From Vitis vinifera (Eukaryota; Streptophyta; Magnoliopsida; Vitales; Vitaceae), in contig NC_081811.1 in the NCBI RefSeq assembly GCF_030704535.1, forward strand, positions 3,612,501 through 3,676,500: a stretch of DNA of 64,000 nt. The letters run 5' to 3'. The first letter of the stretch is position 1. Every line of letters begins with the position of its first letter. The translations under genes were made by a program, and so were the position numbers. The notes beneath the pieces were generated by a model. That model made no database searches. It saw only the letters and a program-made list of their open reading frames with translations, and had not been told where the DNA came from. Below are positions 1-11,441 of this stretch, in pieces.

Positions 1-527
1 ATTATCTCAGAGAATATGTAGCTAAACTACCCCAAACCATTGTTGTTGTTGACAATCAAAACAAATATCATGGCACCAACAGTACAACACAAATAAATTG
101 ATTTACTACTACTGCTGGAAAAAGAGCCCTTTCATGTCATTCTTTCCAATTTATGAAATTTTGAGCAGCCTTAGTTTATTATAGAGAAAATTTTGAGGCA
201 AAGTTCTCTGAGACGCAAAATAAGAAATGGAATTCTCCTTATGATATCATATTACCATGTAATGTTTGGCATTTCAGAAGCAGACTCCTCCTTGAGATAG
301 AAAATCAAGGCCATTTAGTATCAAGACCAAGAAAAGCAATAACTTTTGCAAGAAAATGGTATAACATCTCAATTGTTGGTATTAAATCTATACTCAGGAT
401 TATTAACTTTTTAATGCAATTTCAAGGAAAATATAAGATTTCTACCGCAAGGATTCTTCACAAACTTTTTTAGAGTACAAAGAAACAGAAAGAAAAGAGA
501 AAATGTGCAGGAGCTCTTATAGCCTAC
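1..527. other. AT-rich non-coding DNA at left edge
   Basis: No convincing exon is visible on either strand. If the kinesin exon to the right belongs to a live gene, this is its downstream intron, because that exon ends with a GT donor pointing left. Confidence 0.5.
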
Positions 528-813
528 CTCCTTGTGACAACTCCAGGCTGAGTTCCTGTAACTAGCAAATCTCGTATTTGCTCATTATAAACTTCTAGGA
601 CACTAACAGATATATCATATCGGAATTGCTGCTGCCGCTCCTTGATAATGTGAAACAGCTCTTCAAGAGTCCTAAAGTTAACTCCACGAGCTTCATCAGT
701 GCCCTCCATTGTGAAAGTCTTCCCTGTTCCAGTCTGCCCATAAGCAAATATACAGACATTGTACCCATCTAGAACTGAGGCTGCAAATGGTGCAGTGTCT
801 TCAAAAACATCAG
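528..813 (-). pseudogene. KIN-14 kinesin motor-domain exon (partial gene or fragment)
   Basis: On the minus strand the exon encodes part of a kinesin motor: DVFEDTAPFAASVLDGYNV, then the ATP-binding P-loop GQTGTGKT followed by FTMEGT, then the KIN-14-like stretch VSVLEVYNEQIRDLL. It runs from a possible acceptor (AACAG, exon from 813) to a donor (AG then GTAGGCT, exon end 528). The family moves toward microtubule minus ends. No upstream exon (start of the motor, neck) or downstream exon (switch I and II) could be found in the adjoining sequence. An RPS12 retrocopy lies just upstream. It could be one exon of a gene leaving the left edge, or an isolated fragment like its neighbours. A TGA lies in frame just upstream of the chosen acceptor, so the acceptor choice matters. 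Confidence 0.6.
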
Positions 814-994
814 CTGTTCAAACATCCTGTGCGAAAACAGAAACAAATCCAAAAGATAAAAATTCAAATAAATACATTCTGAGCATGGGTGGCAGCATGG
901 GTATTAGGAAGTTTGGGGTATGAAGAGATGGATGTGAATGAGGAGTAATGAAATAATGGAATGGGTAAGGAAAAAACACGCAAAGCAGATCAGC

Positions 995-1282
995 CTATTC
1001 ACCAAGAGTTTTAGCACTAGGCACTGATATAAGGCTGATATTATGGTCAGCACAAAGCGCTTTGACGAGTTTAATATAGTCAGGCTGGTTGCAGTCCTCT
1101 GCCAATACACAGAGCTGGGCAGCATGTTTCTCAATCGCCTTAGCACCTTCATGGAGGCCTCGTACAAGTCCACCATTAGCCAATGATTTCCTCAGGACAA
1201 GTTGCAAGGCTGTCATGAGGTCCAAGGTCTCACCTGGAGGGGCACCAGCAGCCTCAACCATAACAGATTCATCTCCAGACAT
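995..1282 (-). pseudogene. RPS12 (40S ribosomal protein eS12) processed pseudogene, truncated
   Basis: The intronless minus-strand reading frame starts at 1282 and gives 95 residues typical of plant eS12, including LMTALQLVLRKSLANGGLV, HEGAKAIEKHAAQLCVLAED and NQPDYIKLVKAL. It stops at TAG (995-997), where the family has Trp in the GEWAGLCKID segment. Homology continues for a few codons after the stop and then decays. The family is about 140 residues, so the C-terminal third is lost. Absence of introns suggests a retrocopy, inferred because plant RPS12 genes usually have introns. No poly(A) or target duplication was recognised. Function as a ribosomal protein is unlikely. Confidence 0.8.
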
Positions 1283-1399
1283 TTTTCTCAGTGTAAGTTC
1301 ACAGATGAGAAGCGTCCTTCCTAGATGATCCTGGTATGCAAGCTCTGAACAACAAAATACAGATAGAGTAGCGACGAAGAATACTTCTTTTGTCCCCTT

Positions 1400-3389
1400 C
1401 AACTCATTTTCCGCTTAGACACTTTCTCCTCCTCTCATCCTCAGATGACCTTTCTTCTTTCAAGGGTATCTCTTCTCTTAGAACCCGTATAATGGATAGA
1501 ACAGAGGTGGCCTCAACAATGAAGAAAAAAAATGCATGAAAACAGAGCACGGAGGGAAACAAATAAAAAGGTCTTCAAAGGAAGATTCACATCATGAGTC
1601 ATCCGTGAACTTACCTCCCATCCAAAAGACATTCTGAGCATGCCACAGAACTTACCTCCCATTAAACAACACATCAAACCAACAAGCTAATCCATGCACT
1701 CGAGCCCACAAGGGATATGAACTTCAGTGGGATTTCAATTTCATACAACTCTTCTTCCTGCAGAACAAATCAAGAGATACCTGTGATGACTAGTGGAATG
1801 TTGTCAACCAACAAGCATAAAAAGGCAACCAACCTTTTTCCAGAGAAAATAAAAATGAATCAAGCAGCTCACTCCAAAAACACCAAGGCCATGGATCCAA
1901 GGCACTCCACTATGCTCCCATCTTTCTATTCAGCTTGATATTATCTTAAGATATTCAAAACTATGGGGGATAGGAGTTCACATGAAGTCGAGATAAGGCT
2001 ACAATTCTGTCTATATCAAAACAAAATCATTTAAACCCATAAAGATTTTCAGTAGCAGCAACACATTTGAATGCAACATAGATAAAAAATACTAGCACAT
2101 ATAAATATACAGGCAATGCATTTGGACCCTAGGATATTTTAAACGCAGCCATTTTCCCTCCTGCTCTGTTGCTGTTTGATTAAGACAGTGCACACTTCTT
2201 TGATCATTTATTCCAATTGAAAAAGAATCATGAAAAATTGTTAAACTATAACATGACTAGACATGTACTGGTTCAATTGCACAGTTCCTCAATACTATAC
2301 AGCAATACTTCTAGTATGTAACCAAATTACAACTGAATTGGTTTCACAATTGATAACACAACTTATCTTCTGATTTCACACATGCATCACACACAAGGAA
2401 GAAAACCTGATTGTTATACTTTGAAAATTCACATAGATACACATTTAAGTGACTTCAAGCATTAAATCAGCACCAATCTCTACCTCAACCCAGTTCTCTT
2501 AAAGCATCACATGAGCATTTGTCCTACAAGCTGTTTGACAATTTTTACTCTAGGGGTAAAATTTCAAATCTTATCAGACCAGGAAAAACAGTCTTCATTT
2601 TGGAAGTAAATTTTGTTTTGGATAAACATGAAACATAAGAACTAGCACCATATGTTGCCAGGACCACAAAATTTTTTCATCTGGGCTCAATCTCGAAGAA
2701 GGGAAATTCACATATAAAATAGATATGTGCAGTGAATAACAAGCTCAAAATTTCTTCATAAAGTAATCTAATACCTTTATTTTAGCGAAATCTATAGTGT
2801 GAGATATAGAAGGGGCCACCAATAACCTTGGATCAAAAGCATCTACTACTGGCTGTAGAAAAGTAAATTAAGACACAGTAAATAATTAGGCGGAAAAACC
2901 TAAATCATTGAATAGCAGTTACCATGAAAATATAACAGAAGAGCAGCATAGCAGTGATAACAAAATGTCATCCATGCACACCCTGCACCAGAGATTGTCA
3001 GTGATCACTTGCCAAGAACTTCTGCAGAAATTTCATTAAGCTTTGGAAAACCACCATCCAAAATAAATCTCCAAACTAATTTCATTCCAATTTTTCTACT
3101 ACTGACAAGGGGAAAATTTATTGAAAACTACTGCAATTGGGATCCATATTCTGATCAACTAAGCCAAAATTTTCTTCAATTTTGACAGTTAGTATGCAAT
3201 ATAAATCTAGCATGAAGTTTTTCTTCATCGATGTTACTACTAATACAACTCAAATTCCTAAATCCCCTTTAACCAAGCTGGACTTAGAAGGCCTGTTAAT
3301 GGCCTTTGGACTAGGCTGACCAGACCCACTTCCTATAACACAGGATGTCAATCTAAAAGAAAAGACCAGGTTCATTTGAGAATTTGTAC
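1400..3389. other. Intergenic or intronic DNA, no supported gene
   Basis: AT-rich sequence without a sustained coding frame. A minus-strand segment at about 2776-2858 is framed by AG and GT and open in one frame, but its 27 residues match no family I recognise. Another minus-strand open stretch at about 3255-3345 is equally anonymous. Confidence 0.4.
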
Positions 3390-3431
3390 CTTCCTTTTCA
3401 ACGCATTGTTGGCTTCAATTAGCATATGTTC
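3390..3431 (-). pseudogene. Isolated 42-bp MADS-box (SEPALLATA-type) exon
   Basis: The minus strand reads EHMLIEANNALKRK, exactly 14 codons. It is preceded by GTGCAG and followed by GTACAA, so the reading block is exactly 42 bp between splice-site dinucleotides. SEP/AGL2-clade MADS-box genes have a 42-bp exon at this place in the K domain, with residues such as EQMLxEANKALKRR (established knowledge). Just upstream a residue run QVQDLQ resembles the end of the preceding K-domain exon, but only about 31 bp separate the two, too short for an intron. No MADS domain or other exon is seen nearby, so this is a fragment. Confidence 0.55.
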
Positions 3432-3675
3432 CTGCACCCACATTTCCTTACAAGGACTCTACCTTGCAAGTCTTGAACTTGATTGTAAACAATGTGGTTC
3501 TTAGTTACAACCATGATAATTAACATCATAGAAGACATGCCAAAATATAATATCCAAAATTAAAATATATCCATAAGCTTAACAACATTGAAAAAAAAAA
3601 AAAAAGGACATTACAAAGACATTGTTAGCAAAAAAGAAAGATAAAATGTCTCTAACATCATCTTAAGTAAAAAAT

Positions 3676-5890
3676 CTAAAGCACAAGTAAATCATCATTT
3701 TCATCCATCATTGTGAGTTGGGGCTGCGAGTCATGAATTGATGAATCACCTAGTAAAAAAAAAAACACCAAAAAAAAAATTAGAAAACTTTACTAAATAT
3801 TTTAATAAAAAACAATTCATAAAATTGATAATTATGTAAATTGGTTACCTTCTTTTTCCTTCCATAACCAACTTTGAGCACACATTAAGGCCTCCAAAGT
3901 ATCTGGATGAAGCCTACTGCGATGTTTTGATACCACCCTACCACCCGTGCTAAAGGCTGACTCAGATGCAACTGTAGATACCGGAATAGCATAGATATCA
4001 CGAACAATCATTTGCAAAGTCGGATACTTTATACCATTTGTCTTCCACCAACTTAAAACATCAAAATTTGAATTCCTTGGCAGAATAGACTCCTCTAAGT
4101 AATAATCTAACTCCGACTTCGTATGACTTTCTCCAGTGGTACTATGAACAAATAAGTCAAACTTTGAAAGAGGATCTTGTTCATCATAGTTTAACTCCAA
4201 AAGAGTTGAACCTGATGAAGTACCATAGGATGAAGTTTTTTGCCCCAAATTAGACTTTGATTGATACTCAGACAGCAACTCATAACACATTCCACGGATT
4301 TTTTCTATCTCATTTGAAGCTTCAGACCCATACATTAGTGGAAAGTAAAACTCTAAAATCTTTATCTTGTATCTTGGGTCAAATATAGCTGCTATTGCCA
4401 TCACAATATGACACCCACTCCAATACTTGTCAAACTTTTGCAACATACTTGATGCCATCGTTTTCACAACATCATTTGAGCATATCAACCAATCATACAA
4501 TGCCTCTTTGATTTCACACACTTTGATGAAGAAAGTATTTGCAGTGGGATAATTTCGTCCTGAGAACAACTCTGTTATGTTGTAAAACAATTTCAATCTT
4601 CCACATATTTCCTTTGCCATATTCCATTCTTCCTCTGATGGCACAACCATGTAGTATTTTTCACGTTGCTTCAAACGTGGGAACACATCTTTATATGTTA
4701 TAGCAATTGATAACATCAAGTATGTGGAATTCCATCGTGTCTTACAATCAAGACTTAACTTCTTAGTGCATGGAATACGCAATTGGCGAGCTGCATCTTC
4801 AAACTTTTCCATTCTTGATGGGGTTGCTGACCAATATGCAACACTCTCACGAATTTTTTCAATTTCTACTTCAATGACATCCAAACCTTCCTTAACAATT
4901 AAGTTCAACACATGTGCCGCACATCGCATGTGGAAAATTTTTCCATTCAATAAGAGTGAATCGCTCAAAGATAATTTCTCCACCAAGATATTGATCATTC
5001 CGTCATTACTTGAGCAATTATCCACAGTGACTGTAGAAACTTTTCTATCCATATTCCAATCCAACAAGAAATCCATTAATACATCTGAAAGAACTTCTTT
5101 TGTGTGTGGAGGAGGCACATAAACAAACCTAAATTAAGAATAAAAAATATCATTAACACAAACAATATCATTAAAGGATCAAATAAAAAAACACTTTGCA
5201 AGTTAAAAAAAAAAAAAACATAACTAACCTTACAATATGATGGTGTAGTAACCAAGACTCATCAATGTAATGTACAGTGATAGCCATGTAGCCTTTCTTT
5301 TGATTTGATGTCCACATATCAGTTGTGATAGCAACTCTACTTTGAAGTTTCTCTAAGTAGCTAATCATCTTATCTTTCTCAACCTCATAAATCTTCATTA
5401 TATCACCCTTAATCGTATTGCGGGAAACCATCTTAAACAAGGGTTGGAGACTAGTAGCAAATTCTCTAAACCCCAGATGGTCAACGATTGAAAGTGGGTA
5501 CTCATGCAATATAATTGCACGTGCAAGCTTCTCTCTTGAGATTTCTTGATCAAAGGTAAAACCACCAATTTGAACTTTTCCATGACCTTTTCTCTCTATT
5601 GCCAAGAATTGTTGCCTAATATCAACATTTCTTCGTTTCATGCACCTATCTATGTGTACATGTAAGTGTTTTGTCCCATTCTTGCTATCGGCCTTAAGCT
5701 TTCCCTTACAATGCTTACAAATAGCATAATCTTGTCCATCTTCTATGATTTTATCAAAATCATTCCAAACAACCGAAGTCAACTTTCTTCTTTTAGATAT
5801 CAAGGTTCCATCAGTAGTTGAAGTACTGCCTGTAATTGGAGTTGAACCCGCACTTGGCATGGAAAAGTTTTCCCCTTCTTCTGATGTCAT
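3676..5890 (-). CDS. hAT-superfamily transposase (BED zinc finger, RICESLEEPER-like)
   Basis: Three minus-strand exons join in frame: 5229-5890, 3849-5128 and 3676-3749, giving 671 residues with no stop or frameshift. In order the protein has a Ser/Thr-rich N-terminus, a BED zinc finger (C58, C61, H79, C83), a hAT catalytic core with acidic residues D191 in TTDMW and D257 in TVDN, a conserved Trp in CKTRWNSTYLML, and the C-terminal dimerisation block with SELDYYLEE and IPVSTVASESAFSTGGRVV, which holds the expected catalytic Glu. Hydrolysis at element ends is the family reaction. Both introns are short and AT-rich. No terminal inverted repeats or 8-bp target duplications were identified, so this could be an autonomous element with unrecognised ends or a domesticated gene. 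Confidence 0.88.
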
Positions 5891-5899
5891 TTTTCTTAA

Positions 5900-6244
5900 T
5901 ATAAAATAAAGTCTATAAGTAAAACATTCAAACCTAAATTAATAACCTAAAGCTTGGATAAGGCTTGAAGCAAGGGTATTTAGGTTAACCTCCAAGAATT
6001 GCAAGATGTCAACATAGTTTCCATTAATAGGAAAATAAATGTAATAGAAAAGCATTGAGGGCAGTGCAACCGAAAGACACATGCAGTTTATATGGACAGC
6101 CCACAGCAAGTGAGAAGAAAATAAAAAAAACAGAAAACAAAACAAACAAAAGCAAACAAAGAATATTCTAAAAAGTAATAACCAGAAAACAAAACAAAAC
6201 ATTCCAAGAATCATTATACAAATTATCATGAGGCCATGCAAATA
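5900..6244. other. Non-coding spacer upstream of hAT gene
   Basis: A-rich stretch with many AAAACAAA-type runs on the plus strand. It should contain the 5' leader or promoter of the transposase and the right end of the element if one exists, but no inverted repeat partner was recognised. Confidence 0.35.
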
Positions 6245-6990
6245 AATTCTGCAAAACGAGATCACAGCACAACAGCTTTTGGTGCTGCAAAACGAGAAAC
6301 ATGAGCTTTTAGAGATGAACCGGCAGTTGGGGCTAGAAGTGAGCAAGAGAGACCACCTGGAGGGAGTAAAGTGTGATGTGGAGAGTTTATGTAAGAAGCT
6401 GGTAGACTTTCAGAGAGCCAACGTAGAATTGAAGGAAGAAAATTCGAAGGAGATTGAAGAAAATAGATATCTGTTTTAAAAATTATCAGATGTGAAGGAG
6501 GAGAAGTGCATGTTGGAATAGGAAAACAGTGTTATTCTCCATGAAACTGTTGCCCTCAGTAACCTGTCTTTGGTTTTGAACAACTTTTGGTCTGAGAAGG
6601 TAGGAGAACTAAATGCACTTGCTGAAGATTTTGGCAATCTCCATGGGGTTAACAGTGACATTGGGGAGGAGGTGGGAATTTTGACAGACAAATTGGGACT
6701 GCAAGAAACTGAAAATTTACATCTGAAAGGGCTTGTTGAGAAGTTGGACAAGGAGCTGCATGAAGTTACAAATTTAAGTGATCAGTTGAACAATCAAATT
6801 TCAGTTGGAAAAGATTTGCTAAGCCAGAAGGAAAAGGATCTTTCAGAAGCAAAACAAAAGCTCAAAGCTGCACAAGACTTGACTGCAGAATTATTTGGCA
6901 CTATTGAGGAATTGAAGAGGGAATGTGAAAAATCAGAAGTTCTAAGAGAAAATTCAGAGAAGCAGATTCTTGAACTATCTGAAGAAAGCA
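6245..6990 (+). pseudogene. NETWORKED1 (NET1/KIP1-like) coiled-coil fragment
   Basis: One plus-strand frame reads a long heptad-rich coiled coil of NET1 type. It begins about ILQNEITAQQLLVLQNEK and continues through segments such as LNALAEDFGNLHGVNSDI, NLHLKGLVEKLDKELHEV and ENSEKQILELSEES. NET1 proteins bind actin with an N-terminal NAB domain and carry a very long coiled coil of more than 1,500 residues; only about 250 residues are here and the NAB domain is absent. Two in-frame stops interrupt it: TAA near 6477 and TAG about 40 bases further on. Homology is lost after about 6990. It is a dead fragment. Confidence 0.8.
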
Positions 6991-7969
6991 TACAAGAAAG
7001 AAGGCCTATCAGGTGTGCTGAACTTCTGTATCATGTTCCAACTAGTAAGTCAGAATGTCAGGTTGCTTAAGGACCAATTCTCCATAGGCGCCTTTGCCCT
7101 TGAAACCAACCTAAGATATGACCCCTCTTTCTTATCCTTATCAGATACTTGTTTTGCACTTTAGAGCTCTTCATTTTCCCTTTTAAGGTAAGAGTTTAAA
7201 TGTGCTCTTCCTTTTCTTCCAAAGGCTTCTATTTTCATAACATGGTAGGTACTTAGTGAATTTTATTCAAGCCAAATATTTTTCTTTATATCAAATTGTT
7301 AGACCCAAGTCTACCCCATTAATGGTTAAATGAAAGGATGAAAGGATAAAGCATACAGAGCATAGACATTCTATTGTTAATAAATCCGTCCAACTAGGAA
7401 AAAGAGTTAATAATAACAATACCATGTATAGATGGCAAACTACCAGTGAAATAGTGTAATATACAAGAAATTTCATACATCACATACTTTTTTAAATTAC
7501 TTATTATCTTACAAATGAAAATGTGTTCAAACTCTAAAAATAAGTTTAAATATGTAACCATTCAACAGCAAAACAAAATGAATTGATTACCAAGATGAAC
7601 ATTTAGCGAAATTTGATACTTACATCACCTAGGGCAGGTTGATGAACTTGCTTGGATGCTTAAAAGGAATCCAATATAGGTCTCACAACAGTCGGAAGGA
7701 AGAGGCCTGAAATTTTCAGAATAGAAGACCAAGTAAGATGAGATTTTCTCCACCATAAAGGATAATATACACTCATATAAGATTAATTATAGAAACGGAT
7801 TCAAAACCCTAAATAGCAACCCGAAACCTAATAGAAAAAAAAAATCCTTCAATAATCTGAAACTGGAAATGGAAAAATCCTAAATCTCGTATCTCATTCC
7901 CGAATTAGAAACGGAATACAACACCAAATCAAGGCATCATTCAACCAAAAAATCAACAAAAAATCTTAC
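6991..7969. other. Non-coding DNA between NET1 fragment and leader-like exon
   Basis: No sustained reading frame. A minus-strand segment at about 7630-7707, framed by TTTTCAG and GTGATG, could be a second leader exon downstream of the one at 7970-8150. Its sequence has no recognised coding content. Confidence 0.35.
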
Positions 7970-8150
7970 CGGTTTGTAGATACGTGAAGATAACAGGTGT
8001 GATTCTTGATTTCTTGTGAATATGGGATAAACAAGGATGAATCGAGAGGAAATGGATTTTCGAATGGATTATCTGATGGATTTCTCCATTGAGTGGGAGG
8101 AAAAACCCTAGCGTCGACAGGAACGAGAACGGAGAAGAAGACCTAAAATG
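7970..8150 (-). promoter_or_regulatory. Possible minus-strand 5' leader exon with telo-box
   Basis: On the minus strand this CT-rich segment looks like a plant 5' leader. It contains CTAGGGTTTTTCC (an inverse telo-box, near 8101-8110), lacks a long frame, and ends in a strong donor (ACCG then GTAAGA). It faces RPL22 head to head about 420 bp away. Which gene it would start is unknown, since only gene fragments follow on that strand. Transcription is inference from composition and the donor. Confidence 0.35.
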
Positions 8151-8187
8151 AGGAGAGGAAACTAATATTTATAAGTGGGGGGTAAAG

Positions 8188-8379
8188 TAGTAATTTCATA
8201 TTCGGGGCGGGGCGGGGCGGGTCAAATTATAACTACACCCGGCCCCGGCCCGAACCCGATTCGGGTTTTTAAAACAATCCTGAACCCGGCCCATCCCCGA
8301 CTGCCATGTTCCTATACCCGTCCCAATAGGGGCGGGTCGGGGCGGGTGACCCGGGAAACCCGCGAATTTGCCATTCCTA
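8188..8379. mobile_element. hAT-like MITE, GC-rich, in RPL22 promoter
   Basis: A 192-bp GC-rich block in AT-rich surroundings. The left end TAGTAATTTCATATTCGGGG and the inverted right end TAGGAATGGCAAATTCGCGG form imperfect terminal inverted repeats, and TAGGRATGGCAAA is a familiar terminus of plant hAT MITEs. The interior is made of GGGGCGGG and CCCGGCCC repeats, also typical. No 8-bp target duplication is preserved. It carries a GGCCCAT site-II-like motif at 8288-8294. Confidence 0.6.
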
Positions 8380-8417
8380 TTCACGACTCATTCCCGACTC
8401 ACGAGTCACAGTCCCCA

Positions 8418-8444
8418 AAACCCTAGCTCCTCCAAAAACCCTAA
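8418..8444 (+). promoter_or_regulatory. Two telo-boxes upstream of RPL22
   Basis: AAACCCTAG at 8418-8426 and AAACCCTAA at 8436-8444 lie 126-152 bp before the RPL22 start codon. Telo-boxes (AAACCCTAA), often with site-II TGGGCY motifs, are established promoter elements of plant ribosomal-protein and other translation genes. A site-II core in reverse orientation lies in the adjacent MITE. Confidence 0.6.
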
Positions 8445-8569
8445 AACGCCCCTATCTTCAGCCGCTTCATTTTTCTCCATATTATCACTCGCGGCACAAA
8501 CCGAACCCTCTCTCTATCCCTCTTCATCTTCGTTGTTGATTCTGTGATTCGCAGAGCAGAGGCACAAGA

Positions 8570-9534
<965 letters not shown>

Positions 9535-11441
9535 AGATCTGGCCCCCATGTTAGTTTAGTTTATCCAGAGCTCCTTTTATGTTTTCAGCTCCCTCCTCTG
9601 CCCATTCATCATAGATGGTTTTGTGACAACACTTGAGCTGTTTTCCCGAAATTTTGTTTGCTGATGATTGGATTTGTCTGGGTTTCACAAAATTAAATCA
9701 TATTTGGTTGAACTAATAGCAATAGAATTTTCTTTCTAGTGGAAAATTAATGAATATTGTTGAGCTTTATTGCCATATTATGCGTGATTTGATTGAGGTT
9801 ATTAAAGAGTTTAACTCTTCTTGGGTTTGTGCCTTCCCAGCATCTTAACCATCAGTTATTAGATGCATGGGCAACTGTTATTGTATCACTAAATGCAACA
9901 TCTGTCATGGCTGCCATGGTTTAGTTTGCTTCTTTGGATCTTTGGTTGAATGGAAGCCATAAATATGGCACTGCGATGCTGATGGGCAAGCAGTGAGAGT
10001 GCAGGTAAAGCTGTGCTCTTTAATCAAAACTTCTTTAATGTCTATGGTAGCCAAAGTTTTTTAATGTACATTCCTAGGGAGCCTTCTATTTGATCTGCAG
10101 GTCACAAAGTTTCAGTGTAAAACTCTGCTTGGATAGAGTTTAATGTGTGAATCTAAGTCGTAGGTTGTTGAAAATTCATGGTAAGATCTGAGTTGTATCT
10201 TGCTAAAAATGCATGGTGAAAACTGAATCTTTGATAAAATTTGAATTTTTGAATAATAGTAAAAGGGATGAAACCAAGTACAAAGAGGCAAGATTTAAAT
10301 GTGATTCAAACTAATGAAAACTTCGTGTGAAGAGAGAGGAATGTTAGGATTTTTGAGGATACTAGGAAGCCTCAAGTTATTTTTAGGGCCTCTTGTGCTG
10401 ACGTTTCTAAAGCCATTCCCTGAATGTTATTTAGCTTAGTTGGCTTTCCAAATGTATCCCTCAGGGTTAGGCCTGTTTTGTGAGAGGCTAGATGAGCTTT
10501 TGGAGATGAAATACTGGTGTGGTCTTTTTTGTTCCTTTTATGCAAATCTTGTTGTGAAGTGGAGATTCTTTTTGGGTCTTTTGATCATGTTTGTACTTTA
10601 TGGAAGGATTTCTCATTCTTTTATTAGGGTAATTAATACATTTTTTGGTTCTCATAAGAAAAAGAAGGGGGAGGGGAATGAAAACTTTGGCATAAAGTGA
10701 TGGGATCCCATTTGTTCACATGACATTAATTGATTTGTTACCTAAAGATCTTTTAGGTGTTGTAGAAGCTTTCGAGGTTGTTCCCGGTACTGTGAATAGT
10801 GAAGTTGGTATTGATCCAAATTAGGATATCCTACATTGTTTCTGGAATTCTCGGGTGTGTTTACAACCAAACTCCAGGCACACTTCACATTGTTCTACTG
10901 CTGTGGATCGAAATAGAGCCATTTCTTAAAAGTTCTCCAAACTTTTGTCATTCGACTCAATTGATTAAGTTGATTGATAATGTGCGTTTGATGCATGGGA
11001 ATAAGAATGGAGGGGAATCATAGTATTACTTAGAAGAGAATAAATCTCCAGAATACAAATGGAGAATCATAATACTACTATGAATTTCTTATTGTTATTT
11101 TTATTTTAAAAACGTAAACATAATATTACCTAGAAGAGAATAATCTCCAGAATAAGAATGGGGGAGAAAATCATAATACTACTATGAATTTCTTATTGTT
11201 ATTCTTATTTTAAAAAGGCAAATCTAAAATTATTTTTTTTCATTCCCATTTTTTTATTTGAACGTTCCAAACATGGTTTGATGGTCTTTTTCTTTCTTTT
11301 TTTTGGGGATGATTTTTAGACATGATTTAGTTAAAGTAAGCCTAATTGATTGAAGGGAGTTAATTGGATAATTTTAAGCTCACACTCTGACCAGAAAAAT
11401 TCGTCACTTGACCTGGCCTTCCTAGGCTTGCTCAATCAGCA
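9535..11441. other. 3' flank of RPL22 and intergenic DNA
   Basis: The first 200-300 bp are probably RPL22 3' UTR. The rest is AT-rich with no supported gene. It includes a direct duplication at 11020-11218 and the short promoter region of the PPR gene. Confidence 0.5.
11020..11218. repeat. Direct tandem duplication, about 100-bp unit
   Basis: Unit 1 (about 11020-11117) and unit 2 (about 11120-11218) share ATTACYTAGAAGAGAATAA, a CTCCAGAATA block and the long run CATAATACTACTATGAATTT. The units differ by small indels and substitutions, so the duplication is moderately old. Confidence 0.75.

Noticed and set aside
2776-2858. Possible minus-strand exon with AG/GT borders upstream of the kinesin exon
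   Set aside because: The 27-residue translation does not match the kinesin motor or any family I know, and such short framed stretches are common by chance.
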